DNA of 64,000 bases from Pseudomonadaceae bacterium SI-3 (GTDB lineage: Bacteria; Pseudomonadota; Gammaproteobacteria; Pseudomonadales; Pseudomonadaceae): NCBI GenBank assembly GCA_004010935.1, contig CP026511.1:4712001-4776000 (forward strand), in the 5' to 3' direction. The notes under the pieces are model-generated. The model was not told the origin of the DNA. It searched no databases and saw only the letters and a list, made by a program, of their open reading frames with translations. Positions 32,246 through 41,461 of this stretch are shown piece after piece (the stretch's first letter is position 1; every line of letters begins with the position of its first letter). The translations under genes and the position numbers were made by a program.

Positions 32246-33913
32246 TCACTCACTTTGAAACAACAGACCTTCGATTCGATCATGTTCTTCCGGTGTTGGC
32301 AGGGCAGATGAGTCAACATTGCCAATACTATTTGGCTGACCATTTTCTGGTGGGCCAACTTCAGGGTGGTAGGCGCCATCTGCGTCGAAAGCAACCCAGC
32401 CGTACAATTCTCGGATGACTTCGGAAGGATGGCCATCTTCCATTGCCACATACCAGTCCGCCAATCGGAAACGCTTACCGGCAAGCTTAGAAGTAGCCAT
32501 TTCGGCTCGAACCAGCGCCAGATATAGCGGGTGCGGCAGTTCCTCTACGGCGCCGGTTTCGTCGAGCAAGAACGTGAACGAGGCGTGCGACCGTTGCTCT
32601 GTAGAACCGGCTCGCTCCTCTTCCTCGCCTAAGGTAAAAACGGGAGCAAAACCGCCCCCCTCTGTTCTGAAGTTGGTCGTCTGGCCTTGGTAGACCCTGG
32701 CAGCGTTCCACTGCACCTCGCCAGCATAAGCGTAAGCGCGCAGATCAAACTTCATCGATCGTACCTGAGGGTCGGCGACGATTCTACGCTCGCCAGGAGC
32801 TACAAGGGACTGGGCCACGTAGTTTCCGCCAACGATTTCTTCCCAAACGCGCTTGGTGAGCTTGTCTCCTCGGTATGCACCGCGACTACCATACCCGCTG
32901 ACAGGCTTGAAAAAGAGGCTACGGCGGTTTTGCCACAGGTGCTCTGCATTACCATGCCCGACAGGAACGGTAAGCGGGACGTATTGGGCCAATACGGTTC
33001 GGATTTGCTGATCAACGCCAATCTCTTCCAAAAAACGTGCGTTGGTTAGGTCAACCAACCTGCGTTTGTCGGCGTAAAGGGCATAGGCCTGAGGGTGTGG
33101 CGTTACCGTCACGACATCAGCCAAATAAGCGCTGCGCAGCGCGCTGCAATTGTCGCCTTCCAGATAGAAATCGGTGAGTCGGTTGTAGACGAGATCCACA
33201 GGCTTTCCGTCGACCAAGAGGGACTCGTTGTGAAAGGCCAGATCGGCTGGGTCTGCGATTAGGCAGTCGATTCCTGCTGACTCGAATAACCGCTGAAAAA
33301 GAAGGAACTCCGGATACAGATATTGGGCTTGTGGGCTTTCATCCAAGATCACCACGCGCGTGAGCGGACGTTGCTCGCCGCTCGTAGACCATTCCTGGGC
33401 GAACATATCCAGAATCGAACGCTCGAAGCCGCCGGGTCCATCCTGACCTGGCGAAAGCCCGACTACGCCGCTGCAACAACTACGCTGCGCGCGGGCGAGC
33501 AATACGTTTAGCATCGCTCCGCCCGCATTTGTGTTTATTTCGATGAGCCCAAGCTTGTCATCATCCAGATGGAAGTCGTAGCCAAAGAAGACGCCGCGCG
33601 CACCCCGAGGATCATGTCGTGCAATAGGAGGTGCAGAATCCAGAGCATGCTCACGCCAACCGGGCGAACTCACGGTCTGCTCGATGGCCTGAATAACCTC
33701 ATTAACCTGGCGCAGCCGCAAGGATGAAACAAAGACCGGTCGTGCTGCAAACACATGGGGGCAACGTGACTTCAATAGCTCCGACAGCTCTGAATTCCCA
33801 AGCTGTTCGGTCAATGAGTTTACGAGCGCAGCTTGATCTAGGCTTACGCAGAAGCACGCTTCGTTGAGCGCTGCGGCTGTCGAACCGCATTTTCTTGATG
33901 AGGACGCTTGCAC
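32246..33913 (-). CDS. ATP-grasp-like protein of unknown substrate
   Basis: A 555-residue cytoplasmic protein I cannot name. Blocks suggest an ATP-grasp ligase: GLIEINTNAGGAMLNVLLAR in the first half; LFFKPVSGYGSRGAYRGDKL with an ATP-binding Lys and Gly-rich loop; NYVAQSLVAPGERR; then MKFDLRAYAYAGEVQWNAAR and GQTTNFRTEGGGFAPVF, whose Asp, Arg and Asn could bind magnesium-ATP. It resembles circularly permuted ATP-grasp or tubulin-tyrosine-ligase-like proteins only in motifs. GTG 33913 was chosen because GGAGG lies six bases before it. It follows copS by 106 bases on the same strand, so a copper-linked peptide or amide ligase is possible but unproven. Confidence 0.7.
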   Translation of the reverse strand: MQASSSRKCGSTAAALNEACFCVSLDQAALVNSLTEQLGNSELSELLKSRCPHVFAARPVFVSSLRLRQVNEVIQAIEQTVSSPGWREHALDSAPPIARHDPRGARGVFFGYDFHLDDDKLGLIEINTNAGGAMLNVLLARAQRSCCSGVVGLSPGQDGPGGFERSILDMFAQEWSTSGEQRPLTRVVILDESPQAQYLYPEFLLFQRLFESAGIDCLIADPADLAFHNESLLVDGKPVDLVYNRLTDFYLEGDNCSALRSAYLADVVTVTPHPQAYALYADKRRLVDLTNARFLEEIGVDQQIRTVLAQYVPLTVPVGHGNAEHLWQNRRSLFFKPVSGYGSRGAYRGDKLTKRVWEEIVGGNYVAQSLVAPGERRIVADPQVRSMKFDLRAYAYAGEVQWNAARVYQGQTTNFRTEGGGFAPVFTLGEEEERAGSTEQRSHASFTFLLDETGAVEELPHPLYLALVRAEMATSKLAGKRFRLADWYVAMEDGHPSEVIRELYGWVAFDADGAYHPEVGPPENGQPNSIGNVDSSALPTPEEHDRIEGLLFQSE

Positions 33914-34019
33914 GTGAAACCTCCAGAACCAAATATACAGGTACGAAAGCCTTGGCCTCCTCCGGTTCAGCCGGGCATTTGTATAAGCGTAGATCAGCGT
34001 CGTTGCCAGCACTTTGCCA

Positions 34020-35393
34020 TTAACTAGACATCAGCCTTGGAAGCGTCATTGTGAAAGTCGTGTGCCCCTCAGCTGATTCGCAAGCGATGCGCCCCTTGTG
34101 GGCCTCAACAATCGACCGTGTGATAGCCATGCCGAGGCCCGCATTAAGGGTAGTACCTTCGCGCCTTGCGGTATCCACCCTGTAAAATCTGTCGAATATT
34201 CGAGTGTGAAGCTCGGCTGGAATAGTAATGCCGCGGTTGGTTATAGCTGTCGAAACCGAGTTACCACTCTCGCTTATTTCAACCCTGATAATGCTGCCTT
34301 CCTCTGCATACCGAACTGCGTTCGAGACTATGTTTGAGATGGCCCGTCTTAGCATTGATTTATCGCCATGTACCGACCCATCGCCTGAAAGCGCGATTTC
34401 GACCTTCTTGTCCTCGGCTGCGAGCTCGTAATATTCGATAACACTCGTGGTCATCTCAGCCATGCTGGCCCCTTCGGCACTGGGCGTAATCTTCCCATTG
34501 TCCGCTTTGGCGAGGAACAGCATGTCATCGACCATCTTTGACATGCGCCTAAGTTCTTCGAGGGCGGAATACAAGATATCCTTGTAGTCGGTATTTTCGC
34601 GGTCGCGCAAGAGCGCGACCTCCATTTGGGTCAGCATGCTGTTCAGCGGCGTTCTTAGCTCATGCGCGATGTCCGCTGAGAAACCTGACAACCTGAGGAA
34701 TGAGTCATCCAAGCGCGAGAGCATTTCATTGAAGTTGTCTACGAGTTCATGAAGCTCGCCTGGCACTGACTCGGTTGGAATTCTGGTATCCAAACAATTG
34801 GCAGTTACTGTAGAGGAAGTCTTAGAGAGTTCATCGATCGGTTTTAAACCCTTCCTGATCAGAACCACACCTAAAGCGCCACTCAAAAGTGCACTGACCA
34901 CCAGCGTATAAGCGAACCATTGCTGAATCATTTCGAAGAAGTGGACTCGATGCGTTACATCCAAAGCCAGATAGATGACTGTGTCTTGCCCTTCGACCCA
35001 CTGGTTTACTTTTCTGGTAATGCCACTGTACTGATGCCCAGCGAAATTTACTGTCCAACGTTCCTCTTGGATGTCCGTGACAAGTGGTAGCAAGCTCTCA
35101 GAGAGATTGTGATGTGAGTAGACTGTCTTGCCGTCTACTACAACTGCAGTTGCGAAGCCAAAGGAGTGCTCAATAACGGCATCGATCCTTGAAGCGGTCT
35201 CAGGCCCAAATGCTGAGCTGTTGAGCAGCGTACGCTCTACTGCAGCGGCCTTTTCATTCAGCACTTGTTCATCTTTGCGTTCGAAATGGAGCTGGCAAAA
35301 ATAATTGAAGCTGATTGCGGCCGCCATCAGCACAACCGTAACCACAAGCATGAAAGCTATCGCCATTCTGCTCGTCAGTGACACTTTTCCCAT
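34020..35393 (-). CDS. copS: Heavy-metal sensor histidine kinase CopS
   Basis: A 457-residue inner membrane kinase. An N-terminal helix (AIAFMLVVTVVLMAAAISFN) is followed by a periplasmic sensor domain with His residues (TVYSHHNLSE; NFAGHQYSG), a second helix (FAYTLVVSALLSGALGVVLI) and HAMP. Phospho-His244 lies in SADIAHELRTPLNSM, and the ATPase has N box NIVSNAVRYAEEG and GLGMAITRS. It matches CopS/CusS. ATG 35393 was preferred over an upstream frame with no ribosome site. Its partner copR is 11 kb away on the same strand. A terminator-like hairpin precedes it. Confidence 0.9.
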   Translation of the reverse strand: MGKVSLTSRMAIAFMLVVTVVLMAAAISFNYFCQLHFERKDEQVLNEKAAAVERTLLNSSAFGPETASRIDAVIEHSFGFATAVVVDGKTVYSHHNLSESLLPLVTDIQEERWTVNFAGHQYSGITRKVNQWVEGQDTVIYLALDVTHRVHFFEMIQQWFAYTLVVSALLSGALGVVLIRKGLKPIDELSKTSSTVTANCLDTRIPTESVPGELHELVDNFNEMLSRLDDSFLRLSGFSADIAHELRTPLNSMLTQMEVALLRDRENTDYKDILYSALEELRRMSKMVDDMLFLAKADNGKITPSAEGASMAEMTTSVIEYYELAAEDKKVEIALSGDGSVHGDKSMLRRAISNIVSNAVRYAEEGSIIRVEISESGNSVSTAITNRGITIPAELHTRIFDRFYRVDTARREGTTLNAGLGMAITRSIVEAHKGRIACESAEGHTTFTMTLPRLMSS

Positions 35394-35427
35394 CAGTACG
35401 GTCCTAGTTAGGCCATCACTCACAAGA

Positions 35428-35465
35428 AAGCAGGCGGGCACCCAGAAAAGGTGCCCGGCCTGCTT
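35428..35465 (-). terminator. Hairpin terminator or attenuator before copS
   Basis: Arms AAGCAGGCGGGCACC and GGTGCCCGGCCTGCTT pair with a single bulged base around a 7-base loop. On the minus strand the stem is followed by TTCTTG. It sits between the Met-rich peptide gene and copS, so it would limit read-through from the box-driven promoter into copS. Confidence 0.6.
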
Positions 35466-35493
35466 CGATCATGTTTGCTCGCACTCTCGTATC

Positions 35494-35724
35494 CTAAGCA
35501 GCGTCTGAATTTTCGCCAGTTTGCGAGTGGCCGGCTTTGGCCCCCTCCATCATTTCACGACACTCTTTCATCATTCCATGCATGTCGCCCATCATTTCCA
35601 TATGCTTGTCGCCGCTCATCATGCCGGTTTCTGAATGGCTTTGGTCCGATTTATCTACCGCTGCGAAACTCAGTCCGCTCGCCAGGGTGATTGCGATTGC
35701 TGTAACGGTGATGGCCTTTCGCAT
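35494..35724 (-). CDS. Small Met-rich periplasmic protein
   Basis: A 76-residue protein. The signal peptide (MRKAITVTAIAITLASGLSF) ends near FAA, and the mature part is Met/His-rich (MMSGDKHMEMMGDMHGMMKE, then CREMMEGAKAGHSQ). It contains one Cys. The composition suggests a Cu(I)/Ag(I) buffer in the periplasm. It is the third gene after the box at 36,427, with small spacings to its neighbours. Confidence 0.65.
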   Translation of the reverse strand: MRKAITVTAIAITLASGLSFAAVDKSDQSHSETGMMSGDKHMEMMGDMHGMMKECREMMEGAKAGHSQTGENSDAA

Positions 35725-35747
35725 GTTAAATCTCCAAGTTCAGTGGG

Positions 35748-36005
35748 TTATTCGCTTTTGCTTAATAAGGTGTTTTCGCCAACGTTGGGCTCCTCGGGCT
35801 TGTCGCATTTACCGCTAGACATATGCTTCATGCATACGACCATCATCAACAAGCAGGGCAAGAGAAAGAGCAGGCTTGGCAGCGTTGTTGCCAACGCCGC
35901 AGTGCTTTGGTTCAGTAGCATGTAGCCAACCACAGCTGCGGTTAACCCCGTTACGACCGGATTGCGCTGCAGTACGCTTTTAATCTTGGATATTATGCCC
36001 CTCAT
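35748..36005 (-). CDS. Small DUF2933-like membrane protein
   Basis: An 85-residue protein with two membrane helices (GLTAAVVGYMLLNQSTAALA; LPSLLFLLPCLLMMVVCMKH). The second helix with the PCLLMMVVCMKHMSSGKC pattern resembles DUF2933 proteins found in copper and silver loci. Cys, Met and His residues near the membrane face could bind Cu(I). It lies 32 bases downstream of the PtrA-like gene and 23 bases upstream of the Met-rich peptide gene. Function unknown. Confidence 0.6.
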   Translation of the reverse strand: MRGIISKIKSVLQRNPVVTGLTAAVVGYMLLNQSTAALATTLPSLLFLLPCLLMMVVCMKHMSSGKCDKPEEPNVGENTLLSKSE

Positions 36006-36037
36006 CTAACTATCCCTCGGATATTAAGCTTGGCAGA

Positions 36038-36355
36038 TTAGCCATTGTTCACGCCAACTGGGGTGCTCAGAAACTCTACCGTATGGATCTTCCCGTCAGG
36101 GGTCTTGACCGTCATCTCATACGTCTGGACTTGGGCGCTTGTTCTATAGTTTTGAATCATTCGAGTCGTGCCGGTCGCGCCAGCAGGTGCGATGCTCAGC
36201 ACTTGGCCTTCTTTTACAAGCTCCTTAAGGGTGGGCTTTGCTCCTGCCGAGTCATTTAAGCGATTCAGCGTACGTTCGCTTCCGCCTTCGGCCATTGCAA
36301 GCGAGGAAGCAACGGTCAGAATAAAAGGAACGATTACTTTGGTTATGCGGTTCAT
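36038..36355 (-). CDS. PtrA-N-domain periplasmic protein (second copy)
   Basis: A 105-residue protein. The signal peptide ends at SSLAMA, directly followed by EGGSERTLNRLNDSAGAKPT, which repeats the AEGG-x-RT signature of the ptrA product at 23,254. The longer C-terminal part (RTSAQVQTYEMTVKTPDGKI, then HTVEFLSTPVGVNNG) is not in that copy. ATG 36355 has AGAGG eight bases upstream. A perfect metal box 72 bases upstream suggests that it heads the run ptrA-like, DUF2933-like, Met-rich peptide, copS. Confidence 0.7.
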   Translation of the reverse strand: MNRITKVIVPFILTVASSLAMAEGGSERTLNRLNDSAGAKPTLKELVKEGQVLSIAPAGATGTTRMIQNYRTSAQVQTYEMTVKTPDGKIHTVEFLSTPVGVNNG

Positions 36356-36426
36356 GGTTTGCACCTCTTGGTTAGTTGATGCCTGTAGATTAAAGGCTTG
36401 CTACTTACAAGAAGCTGTTGCCAAGG

Positions 36427-36440
36427 TTACAAAGCTGTAA
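36427..36440. promoter_or_regulatory. Metal-regulator box between the PtrA-like gene and cusF
   Basis: TTACAAAGCTGTAA, a perfect TTACA-N4-TGTAA, lies 72 bases upstream of the second PtrA-like gene and 56 bases past the cusF stop. It is placed to drive the minus-strand copS run. Confidence 0.7.
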
Positions 36441-36495
36441 TCCCTCATTTTCGTGTTGGTACGACCGCCGCGCCTGCGGCAGTCGTTTTCAACTT

Positions 36496-36852
36496 CTACT
36501 GCTTTTCGATGCGGGTAATGGTGGAATCCATGCCCTTCGAGGAGAACTCGAATTCGACCTGGTCCCCTTCTTTCAACTTTTGGAGCTGATCAGGCTTCGC
36601 TTTGAAGCCCATCGTCATAGAAGGCCAACCCAGCGCTTCGACCGGGCCGTGTGCAATGGTCACGGTGCCGCTCTCGGTGTTTACTTTCTTGACTGTGCCG
36701 ATGGCTGTAGCGGTCTGTCCCGCCGACTTCTGGTCCATTGGCATGTTCATGCCTTTGTGATCCATCGGCATGCCGTCCATTGGCTCCTTGTCGGCGGCAT
36801 AGGCGACTGGCACCAGGAAGAGTGAGGCAAGGGTGATGTGCTTAATGTTCAT
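36496..36852 (-). CDS. cusF: Periplasmic copper chaperone CusF
   Basis: A 118-residue exported protein. The signal peptide ends near VAYA. A Met/His segment follows ([20 protein letters not shown]), then the CusF beta-barrel: [36 protein letters not shown] and [11 protein letters not shown]. The W-x-x-M-x-M site (WPSMTM) plus the upstream His bind Cu(I)/Ag(I). It hands metal to the CusCBA pump. Its ATG overlaps the cusA stop (ATGA), making it the last gene of cusC-cusB-cusA-cusF. The CusB protein here carries a second CusF-like domain. Confidence 0.9.
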   Translation of the reverse strand: MNIKHITLASLFLVPVAYAADKEPMDGMPMDHKGMNMPMDQKSAGQTATAIGTVKKVNTESGTVTIAHGPVEALGWPSMTMGFKAKPDQLQKLKEGDQVEFEFSSKGMDSTITRIEKQ

Positions 36853-39800
36853 GGATGTTCTCCAGTGGGGTTGGTTGCTTGCTGGGTGGTAACTCGCAAT
36901 TGCCGGCGGCGCATCAGCAGGTAAGCTGCCGGCAGAACGAACAGGGAGAGCAAAGGGGCGGTGATCATCCCGCCCACCATGGGCGCGGCGATGCGGCTCA
37001 TGATTTCGCTGCCGGTTCCGCTACCCCAGAGGATGGGCAGCAGACCGGCGATAATCACTGCTACGGTCATGGCCTTGGGGCGCACCCGCTGCACAGCGCC
37101 TTCGCGGATTGCGTCGAGCAGTACGCCTTCGCCATGGGCTCCAGCGTTAACCCGATCTGTCCATGCGTTCTTCAAATACAGCAGCATAATGACGCCGAAC
37201 TCAGCAGAAACGCCTGCCAGTGCGATGAAACCGATTCCTGTCGCTACGGATAGGTTGTACCCGAGCAAATAGAGGAACCAGACGCCACCGGTTAGGGCGA
37301 ATGGCAGCGTGGCCATGATCAGCAACGCCTCCCCAAAGCGCCCAAACGTGAGGTAGAGCAAGACAAAAATGATGAGCAAGGTAGCCGGCACGACGAGCTT
37401 CAGCTTCGCGTTAGCTCGCTCCATGAATTCGAATTGGCCGGAATAGCTGATGCTCATGCCGGATTCGAGCTGGACCCCTTTGCTGATCTTTTCCCTCAGA
37501 TCGCCCACCACAGCCGCCATGTCGCGGCCACGAACATCGACGTAAACCCAGCCCGACAGCCTTGCGTTTTCGCTTTTAAGCATTGGCGGCCCGTCGGTCA
37601 CCTGTACTTTGGCCACGGTCCCCAACGTGATCTGGCTGCCTTGCGGCGTGTAGATCGGTAGGTTGCGCAGATCGGATATCGAGTCGCGCCACTCGCGGCC
37701 ATAGCGGAGGTTGATCGGATACCTGGCGAGCCCTTCCACGGTTTCACCAATGGTTTGACCACCGATGGCACCGGCCACGATCGATTGCACGTCCGCGATA
37801 TTCAGGCCGTAGCGTGCGGCGGCGACACGATCGATATCCACATCGATATACCTGCCGCCGGTCAGTCTCTCAGCAAGCGCCGAACTGACCCCAGGCACCG
37901 TTTTGGCGATTTTTTCCACTGCCTGGGTGGCTTTGTCGATCTGTGCCAAGTCAGTGCCATACACTTTCACCCCGATCGGGCTCTTGATACCCGTCGCCAG
38001 CATATCGATACGGTTTCGAATCGGCGGGATCCACAGATTGGCTAATCCAGGTACCTGTACGGTGCGATCCAACTCCTCAACCAGCTTGTCAGGCGTCATC
38101 CCAGGGCGCCATTGATCCTTCGGCTTGAACTGAATGGTCGTCTCGAACATTTCCAGCGGGGCGGGATCTGTAGCGGTGTCGGCTCGACCAGCCTTACCGA
38201 ACACGTGTGCAACTTCTGGAACCGTTTTTATGAGCCGGTCCGTCTGCTGCAGTAGCTCAGAAGCCTTCTGAGCGGAGAGGCCTGGAAGCGCAGTGGGCAT
38301 ATAAAGGAGGTCACCTTCATCCAGCGGGGGCAAGAACTCCCCACCAAGGCGAGAGGCCGGCCACAAGCCTGTCAGGAAGACCAGAACAGCCACCAGCAGA
38401 GTCATCTTGGGCCAGCGCAGTACCGCGTCCAGGGCCGGCTTGTAGATCCAGATGAGGCCACGGTTGAGTGGATTACGGTGTTCGTCAGGGATTTTGCCCC
38501 TGATCCAATACCCCATGAGCACCGGAACCAGCGTGACAGACAGGCCCGCGGCGGCTGCCATTGCATAGGTTTTGGTGAACGCCAGTGGACCGAACAGCCG
38601 GCCTTCCTGCGCCTCCAGGGTGAACACTGGAATGAACGACAGCGTGATGATCAGCAGGCTGAAGAACAATGCCGGCCCCACTTCAACAGCCGCGTCAGTA
38701 ATGACCTTCCAGTGCTCCTGGCCCTTCAAGGTGGAGTCAGGATGCCGCTTGTGCCAGGCCTCAATGTGCTTGTGGGCGTTTTCGATCATGACGATTGCTG
38801 CATCGACCATCGCTCCGATGGCGATCGCGATGCCACCCAACGACATGATGTTGGCGTTGATGCCTTGCCGCTGCATGATCACAAAAGCAATCAGGATGCC
38901 GATCGGCAACGACACGATGGCGACCAACGACGAGCGCAGATGCCACAGAAAAATCGCGCAAACCAACGCAACGACAATGAACTCCTCGATGAGCTTGTGC
39001 GTGAGGTTTTCAACGGCACTGTCGATCAGCTTGCTACGGTCGTACGTCGTGACGATTTCGACGCCTTGGGGCAGGCTCGCTTTCAGCTCATCCAGTTTGG
39101 TCTGAACGGCAGCGATGGTTTCCCGAGCGTTCTTGCCGCTCCGCAGGATCACCACGCCGCCGACTACCTCACCTTCACCGTCAAGCTCGCTGATGCCCCG
39201 GCGCATTTCCGGGCCGAGTTGGATATGCGCAACGTCCCCTAGCGTCACTGGCACGCCGCCGTCGAGACGCAAAGGAATGGCTCGAAAGTCTTTGAGTGTC
39301 TTGAGATACCCGGTCGCACGGACCATGAACTCGGTTTCTGCGAGTTCCAGAACACTCCCGCCGGTTTCACGGTTGGCTTCATCGATCGCCTTTGCAATCT
39401 GCTGCTGCGTCACGCCCCTGCTTGCCATGCGCACGGGATCCAGTACGACCTGATACTGCTTGACCATCCCGCCTATGGGCGCGACTTCCGCCACGTTGGG
39501 CAGTGTCTTGAGCTCATAGCGCAGGAACCAATCTTGCAAAGAGCGCAGCTGCGAGAGGTCATGTTTGCCCGTTCGGTCTACCAAAGCATATTGGTAGATC
39601 CAGCCGACACCTGTGGCGTCAGGGCCCAAAGCGGGTTTGGCGGCGGCGGGAAGCCGACTCTGCACCTGACTCAGGTACTCCAGCACCCGAGAACGGGCCC
39701 AATAGAGGTCGGTGCCGTCCTCAAACAGGACGTACACGTAGCTATCCCCGAAGAAGGAGTAGCCGCGGACCGTCTTTGCGCCGGGGACAGACAGCATGGT

Positions 39801-40013
39801 CGTCGTCAGTGGGTAGGTGACCTGATTCTCAACGATCTGGGGCGCCTGCCCGGGGTATGGCGTGCGGATGATGACCTGAACGTCGGAAAGGTCTGGCAAT
39901 GCATCAACAGCGGTGTTTTTGACCGACCAGACACCCCAAGCCACCGCGAACACAGTAGCCAGCAGGATCAGAAAGCGGTTGGCCACTGACCAGCGAATTA
40001 TGGCTGCGATCAT
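36849..40013 (-). CDS. cusA: Copper/silver RND efflux pump CusA
   Basis: A 1054-residue resistance-nodulation-division pump of the heavy-metal class. It opens with [20 protein letters not shown]. The proton-relay helix reads [20 protein letters not shown], with the Asp and Glu of monovalent-cation pumps rather than the DFG-D pattern of CzcA. Two large periplasmic loops and twelve membrane helices are present, and the length is normal. It expels Cu(I)/Ag(I) from periplasm or inner membrane through CusB and CusC using proton flow. It overlaps cusB upstream (4 bases) and cusF downstream (ATGA). Confidence 0.95.
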   Translation of the reverse strand: MIAAIIRWSVANRFLILLATVFAVAWGVWSVKNTAVDALPDLSDVQVIIRTPYPGQAPQIVENQVTYPLTTTMLSVPGAKTVRGYSFFGDSYVYVLFEDGTDLYWARSRVLEYLSQVQSRLPAAAKPALGPDATGVGWIYQYALVDRTGKHDLSQLRSLQDWFLRYELKTLPNVAEVAPIGGMVKQYQVVLDPVRMASRGVTQQQIAKAIDEANRETGGSVLELAETEFMVRATGYLKTLKDFRAIPLRLDGGVPVTLGDVAHIQLGPEMRRGISELDGEGEVVGGVVILRSGKNARETIAAVQTKLDELKASLPQGVEIVTTYDRSKLIDSAVENLTHKLIEEFIVVALVCAIFLWHLRSSLVAIVSLPIGILIAFVIMQRQGINANIMSLGGIAIAIGAMVDAAIVMIENAHKHIEAWHKRHPDSTLKGQEHWKVITDAAVEVGPALFFSLLIITLSFIPVFTLEAQEGRLFGPLAFTKTYAMAAAAGLSVTLVPVLMGYWIRGKIPDEHRNPLNRGLIWIYKPALDAVLRWPKMTLLVAVLVFLTGLWPASRLGGEFLPPLDEGDLLYMPTALPGLSAQKASELLQQTDRLIKTVPEVAHVFGKAGRADTATDPAPLEMFETTIQFKPKDQWRPGMTPDKLVEELDRTVQVPGLANLWIPPIRNRIDMLATGIKSPIGVKVYGTDLAQIDKATQAVEKIAKTVPGVSSALAERLTGGRYIDVDIDRVAAARYGLNIADVQSIVAGAIGGQTIGETVEGLARYPINLRYGREWRDSISDLRNLPIYTPQGSQITLGTVAKVQVTDGPPMLKSENARLSGWVYVDVRGRDMAAVVGDLREKISKGVQLESGMSISYSGQFEFMERANAKLKLVVPATLLIIFVLLYLTFGRFGEALLIMATLPFALTGGVWFLYLLGYNLSVATGIGFIALAGVSAEFGVIMLLYLKNAWTDRVNAGAHGEGVLLDAIREGAVQRVRPKAMTVAVIIAGLLPILWGSGTGSEIMSRIAAPMVGGMITAPLLSLFVLPAAYLLMRRRQLRVTTQQATNPTGEHP

Positions 40014-41461
40014 GGCTGGCCCCCCAGCTTCTCGATGTGCTCAATGACCAGGCCCTCTTCGCTTTCACGCGCGCCGACACGGACGTGATCGCCGGTCTGC
40101 AACTTTGTTAGGAGCGATTGATCTGCAACCGGAAAGGACATTGTCATCCCAGGCATGTTCAGCGTCTTGAACGGCCCATGCGACAGGCCAACCATGCCAT
40201 CTTCCAGGCTGACGATCGTACCTTCAGCCTCGTGCAGCGCAGGTTCTGTAGAAGTTGCAGGCTCCTCCAAACCCTGAGCGGTCAGCCCGCGTAGGCTCGC
40301 CTCTGAATCCAGGAGAAACTGACCGGACGCCACGACCTTCTGACCGGCTTCCAGCCCTTCAAGCACCTCTGTCTGGTCATCGAATTCCCGGCCTGTGCGA
40401 ACCTCAATCGGGCGGTAACGGCCTTGATCCTCGGCCAGCATCACCAATGCGCGCCGACCGGTGCGAATGACCGCCTCGGACGGGATGACCAAGACATCTT
40501 CGACGTTGCGACTCAACGTCACCTCGGCCGTCATGCCGGGACGAAGCCGTTGTTGCGGGTTAGGTAGCTCGACCCGGACACGCACAGTGCGGCTATCCAG
40601 GTTGGCCTGCGATAGTACCGTCTGGATCGTTCCTTCCAGCGTTTCACCCGCAAAAGCGGGCAGGCGCGTTGTTACTGATTGCCCTGGCGCTAAATTTGCG
40701 ATCCGCGCCTCTGGTACTGCAACTTCTAGCCAAACCGTGTCCAGCCCGTTGACGCGCGCAAGAGTAGCGCCGGCGGGTACGGTCATGCCCTCGCGAACGT
40801 CGAGGCTGTTCAGCACGCCGCCTATTGGACTCGTCACTGTCCAAACGGGGCGCGCTTTACCAGTTCGTTCTAGCTGCACTATGACTTCTGGCGGCATGCC
40901 AGCAAGGCGCAACCGCTGGCGAGCCGCTGCGAGCAGCTGGGGTTGGCCGACCCCTTTGAGCGCCAGGTACTCTTCCTGTGCGGCAGCCCATTCGGGAACC
41001 AAAAGATCGGCTAACGGCGCGCCTTTTTCGATGACATCCTCCGGTGCTCGGTCGTAAACGCGCTCGACAAAGCCACCGGCACGCGCCTGCACAACCGCCA
41101 CGTCTCGCTCGTCAAACATCAACGCGCCTGTCGCTTCGAGCGACTGGCTGATCGATTCACGCGTTACGGTTGCCAAGCGCACGCCGAGATTCTGCGTCAC
41201 GCTCGGGTCGATACTGATCGATGCCCCGTCGCTTCCCTCATCTGCATAGCGTGGAATCAATTCCATATCCATGAATGGCGACTTGCCCGGCTTATCGAAC
41301 TTTTGCTGGGGTACCATAGGGTCATACCAATAGAGCACTTCCTTGTCTTCTTCTGCAGGCGATTGTCCGAAGGCTGCGGTAGGCAGACCGATTAGCGCTG
41401 CAGCGCTAATCATCAGAGGCAGACTGAAGGCGAGTACCAGCCGCTTGTGTTGGAATGTCAT
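40010..41461 (-). CDS. cusB: CusB periplasmic adaptor with fused C-terminal CusF-like domain
   Basis: A 483-residue membrane-fusion protein. After the signal peptide, a metal-binding segment ([20 protein letters not shown], then [12 protein letters not shown]) is followed by barrel-sandwich, hairpin and beta-barrel domains ([40 protein letters not shown]). The last ~70 residues form a CusF-like domain ([20 protein letters not shown], then SFPVADQ). The fused domain duplicates the separate CusF of the same operon, with MPGMTM giving the Met ligands but no Trp at the usual site. It links CusA to CusC. It overlaps cusA by four bases. Confidence 0.93.
   Translation of the reverse strand: MTFQHKRLVLAFSLPLMISAAALIGLPTAAFGQSPAEEDKEVLYWYDPMVPQQKFDKPGKSPFMDMELIPRYADEGSDGASISIDPSVTQNLGVRLATVTRESISQSLEATGALMFDERDVAVVQARAGGFVERVYDRAPEDVIEKGAPLADLLVPEWAAAQEEYLALKGVGQPQLLAAARQRLRLAGMPPEVIVQLERTGKARPVWTVTSPIGGVLNSLDVREGMTVPAGATLARVNGLDTVWLEVAVPEARIANLAPGQSVTTRLPAFAGETLEGTIQTVLSQANLDSRTVRVRVELPNPQQRLRPGMTAEVTLSRNVEDVLVIPSEAVIRTGRRALVMLAEDQGRYRPIEVRTGREFDDQTEVLEGLEAGQKVVASGQFLLDSEASLRGLTAQGLEEPATSTEPALHEAEGTIVSLEDGMVGLSHGPFKTLNMPGMTMSFPVADQSLLTKLQTGDHVRVGARESEEGLVIEHIEKLGGQP

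Noticed and set aside
32056..32418. 120-codon plus-strand frame near the ATP-grasp-like gene
   Set aside because: Its 3' half is antisense to the real gene and there is no ribosome site or recognisable motif.
33907..33920. GTGAAAC/CACGTG sequence resembling half a parS site
   Set aside because: Only one half-site matches; it coincides with the start region of the ATP-grasp-like gene and is likely chance.
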